NCBI GenBank assembly: GCA_019843655.1
Contig: JACDQD010000004.1
Location: forward strand, 11,160,001 to 11,224,000
Source of the DNA: Lethocerus indicus
Lineage: Eukaryota; Arthropoda; Insecta; Hemiptera; Belostomatidae
Reading direction: 5' to 3'
DNA: 64,000 bases
Part shown: positions 63,001 to 64,000 of the stretch, in pieces
Numbering within the stretch: the stretch's first letter is position 1
How the letters are laid out: every line of letters begins with the position of its first letter
Program-made: the position numbers and the translations under genes
The notes under the pieces: model-generated
Seen by the model: only the letters and a program-made list of their open reading frames with translations
Told to the model about the DNA's origin: nothing
Databases searched by the model: none

Positions 63001-64000
63001 GAAACTTTTTTTATTATAATGAAAAAGGCGCTCTTGTCGTCTGCTCTTAGTTTTCGTTTTCAGTATTCCTCGACCCGAGAGAAGGCGAAAGCTGCTCGAA
63101 AGTAATGTGCGACCGAAGGGCCCTTGCCCTATTTTATATATATTTCCAAACATTCAAAGCGCATTGGACTTCAAGTGTCAGACCTTGGGAAAGTTTTATC
63201 ATTTATTTATATATATTATTATACATTTCCACTGGAGTTCCTTGTAGCTATTACACATATATCCTCTTAGAGGACCAACTCAAGTTGATTCTGGCGGTTG
63301 GTATATTAGTGCTGTTCAATTTAAGAAACTTAAGAAAGTTAAGATCCCCTTGACCAACGATCCATGAGCGGGCCACGGTCGCCTTTCTTCCTTCCCCCCT
63401 CTCTTCCTTTCCCTCTCTTGTTCTTCTTACTGCCCCTTTAATTTAAGGCCTTTCTTTGGGGTGGTTGATGAGAAGGCGGCCCCCAGTGTGAAACGAATTA
63501 AATTCCCCAACCCCTGCCAGAAGACCGAGGGCCGGTCTTTCTTTATTTCCTCTGCGCGGCTTTTGTTTCGAGGGGCCGGCGCGGGGTGGCCGCCCTGTCG
63601 CGAAACTTTTAATTTAAGTAGAACCCTATAAAGGAGAGAAAAAAAATGGTCTCAGCCCGAGGGGGTTGGTCTCGCGCCCCCTGGCCAACTTCCCTCCGCG
63701 ATTCAGACTCGGACTTAATTGTTATATAAAATTCTTCAAATTTCCTCCTCCGCCGGGTACATTATCCTTCCGGAAAATCTCTTTTTGTTCTCCGGCACAC
63801 TTATTCTTCCTCCTCACCTGAGAATGAGAAGTTGGGCTGTCCGCTGGGATAATTAAACTTTCCCCCTACTAATAAAAGAGAGTGGAATCACAAGTCACTG
63901 AAGGAGGCACAAGGGTGTTATTGCAATTAATATAACAAATTTACGCGGACATATCTATCTAACTGTTGGGGCAGTAACATAACTACATGATTACCCCCTG

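Larger units (their letters stand above)
50900..64000. other. Intergenic DNA
   Basis: GC islands recur at about 51660-51900, 52160-52620, 53210-53480, 54000-54420, 54860-55390, 55780-56110, 56510-56700, 57420-57860, 58650-59560, 60030-60250, 61920-62120, 62700-63000 and 63350-63850. C9 lies at 58800-58808. Octamers are at 56736, 56767 and 60115. The longest open frame here is 58654-59226 (190 codons, plus), overlapped by 58876-59307 on the minus strand; neither has a recognisable domain. No RNA gene or transposon was identified. Confidence 0.6.

Overview
The window looks like nuclear DNA of an arthropod, most likely an insect. It has an AT-rich background, abundant CpG, spliceosomal intron signals, Jockey-type non-LTR retrotransposon relics and short microsatellites. 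I saw no bacterial-style gene packing, Shine-Dalgarno sites, CRISPR arrays or viral genes. The species cannot be settled from the sequence alone.

The one gene I can support lies on the minus strand at 28051-30374. It is a two-exon gene for a class III ubiquitin-conjugating enzyme of the CDC34/UBE2R family (231 residues). It has the HPN motif, the catalytic cysteine, the family-specific acidic loop and an acidic C-terminal tail. The splice donor is canonical. There are two in-frame candidate acceptors 27 nt apart. An AATAAA poly(A) signal lies 86 nt beyond the stop codon. The 1.6 kb intron carries, on the opposite strand, a hammerhead-ribozyme-like core of the kind linked to Penelope-like retroelements. 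It also holds a set of mutually exclusive hairpins.

Layout. 1-17165: intergenic, with a decayed tRNA-Ala-like copy near 6155, a long (CA)n at 7434, and short GC-rich islands within AT-rich DNA. 17166-17648: a 5'-truncated, minus-strand Jockey insertion inside a (TA)n tract with target-site duplications. 17649-27959: intergenic. 27960-30480: the UBE2R gene. 30481-43689: intergenic, with a long (CT)n at 33902, G-quadruplex-type tracts and a strong double hairpin at 39400-39474. 43690-43972: an older plus-strand Jockey relic followed by two palindromes, one with 15-bp perfect arms. 43973-64000: intergenic, with (TA)n at 50849, a CpG-rich CRE-containing island at 50030-50380, and many more GC islands.

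Almost every open reading frame outside the UBE2R exons is short, unrecognisable and sits in GC-rich islands where stop codons are rare. I do not call them genes. Recurrent themes worth testing are the regular alternation of 0.2-0.5 kb GC islands with AT-rich DNA, an excess of G/C homopolymers of 8-11 bases, and an apparent excess of POU-type octamers. No statistics were computed by program; the expectations given are hand estimates. All family assignments come from reading motifs, not from database searches.
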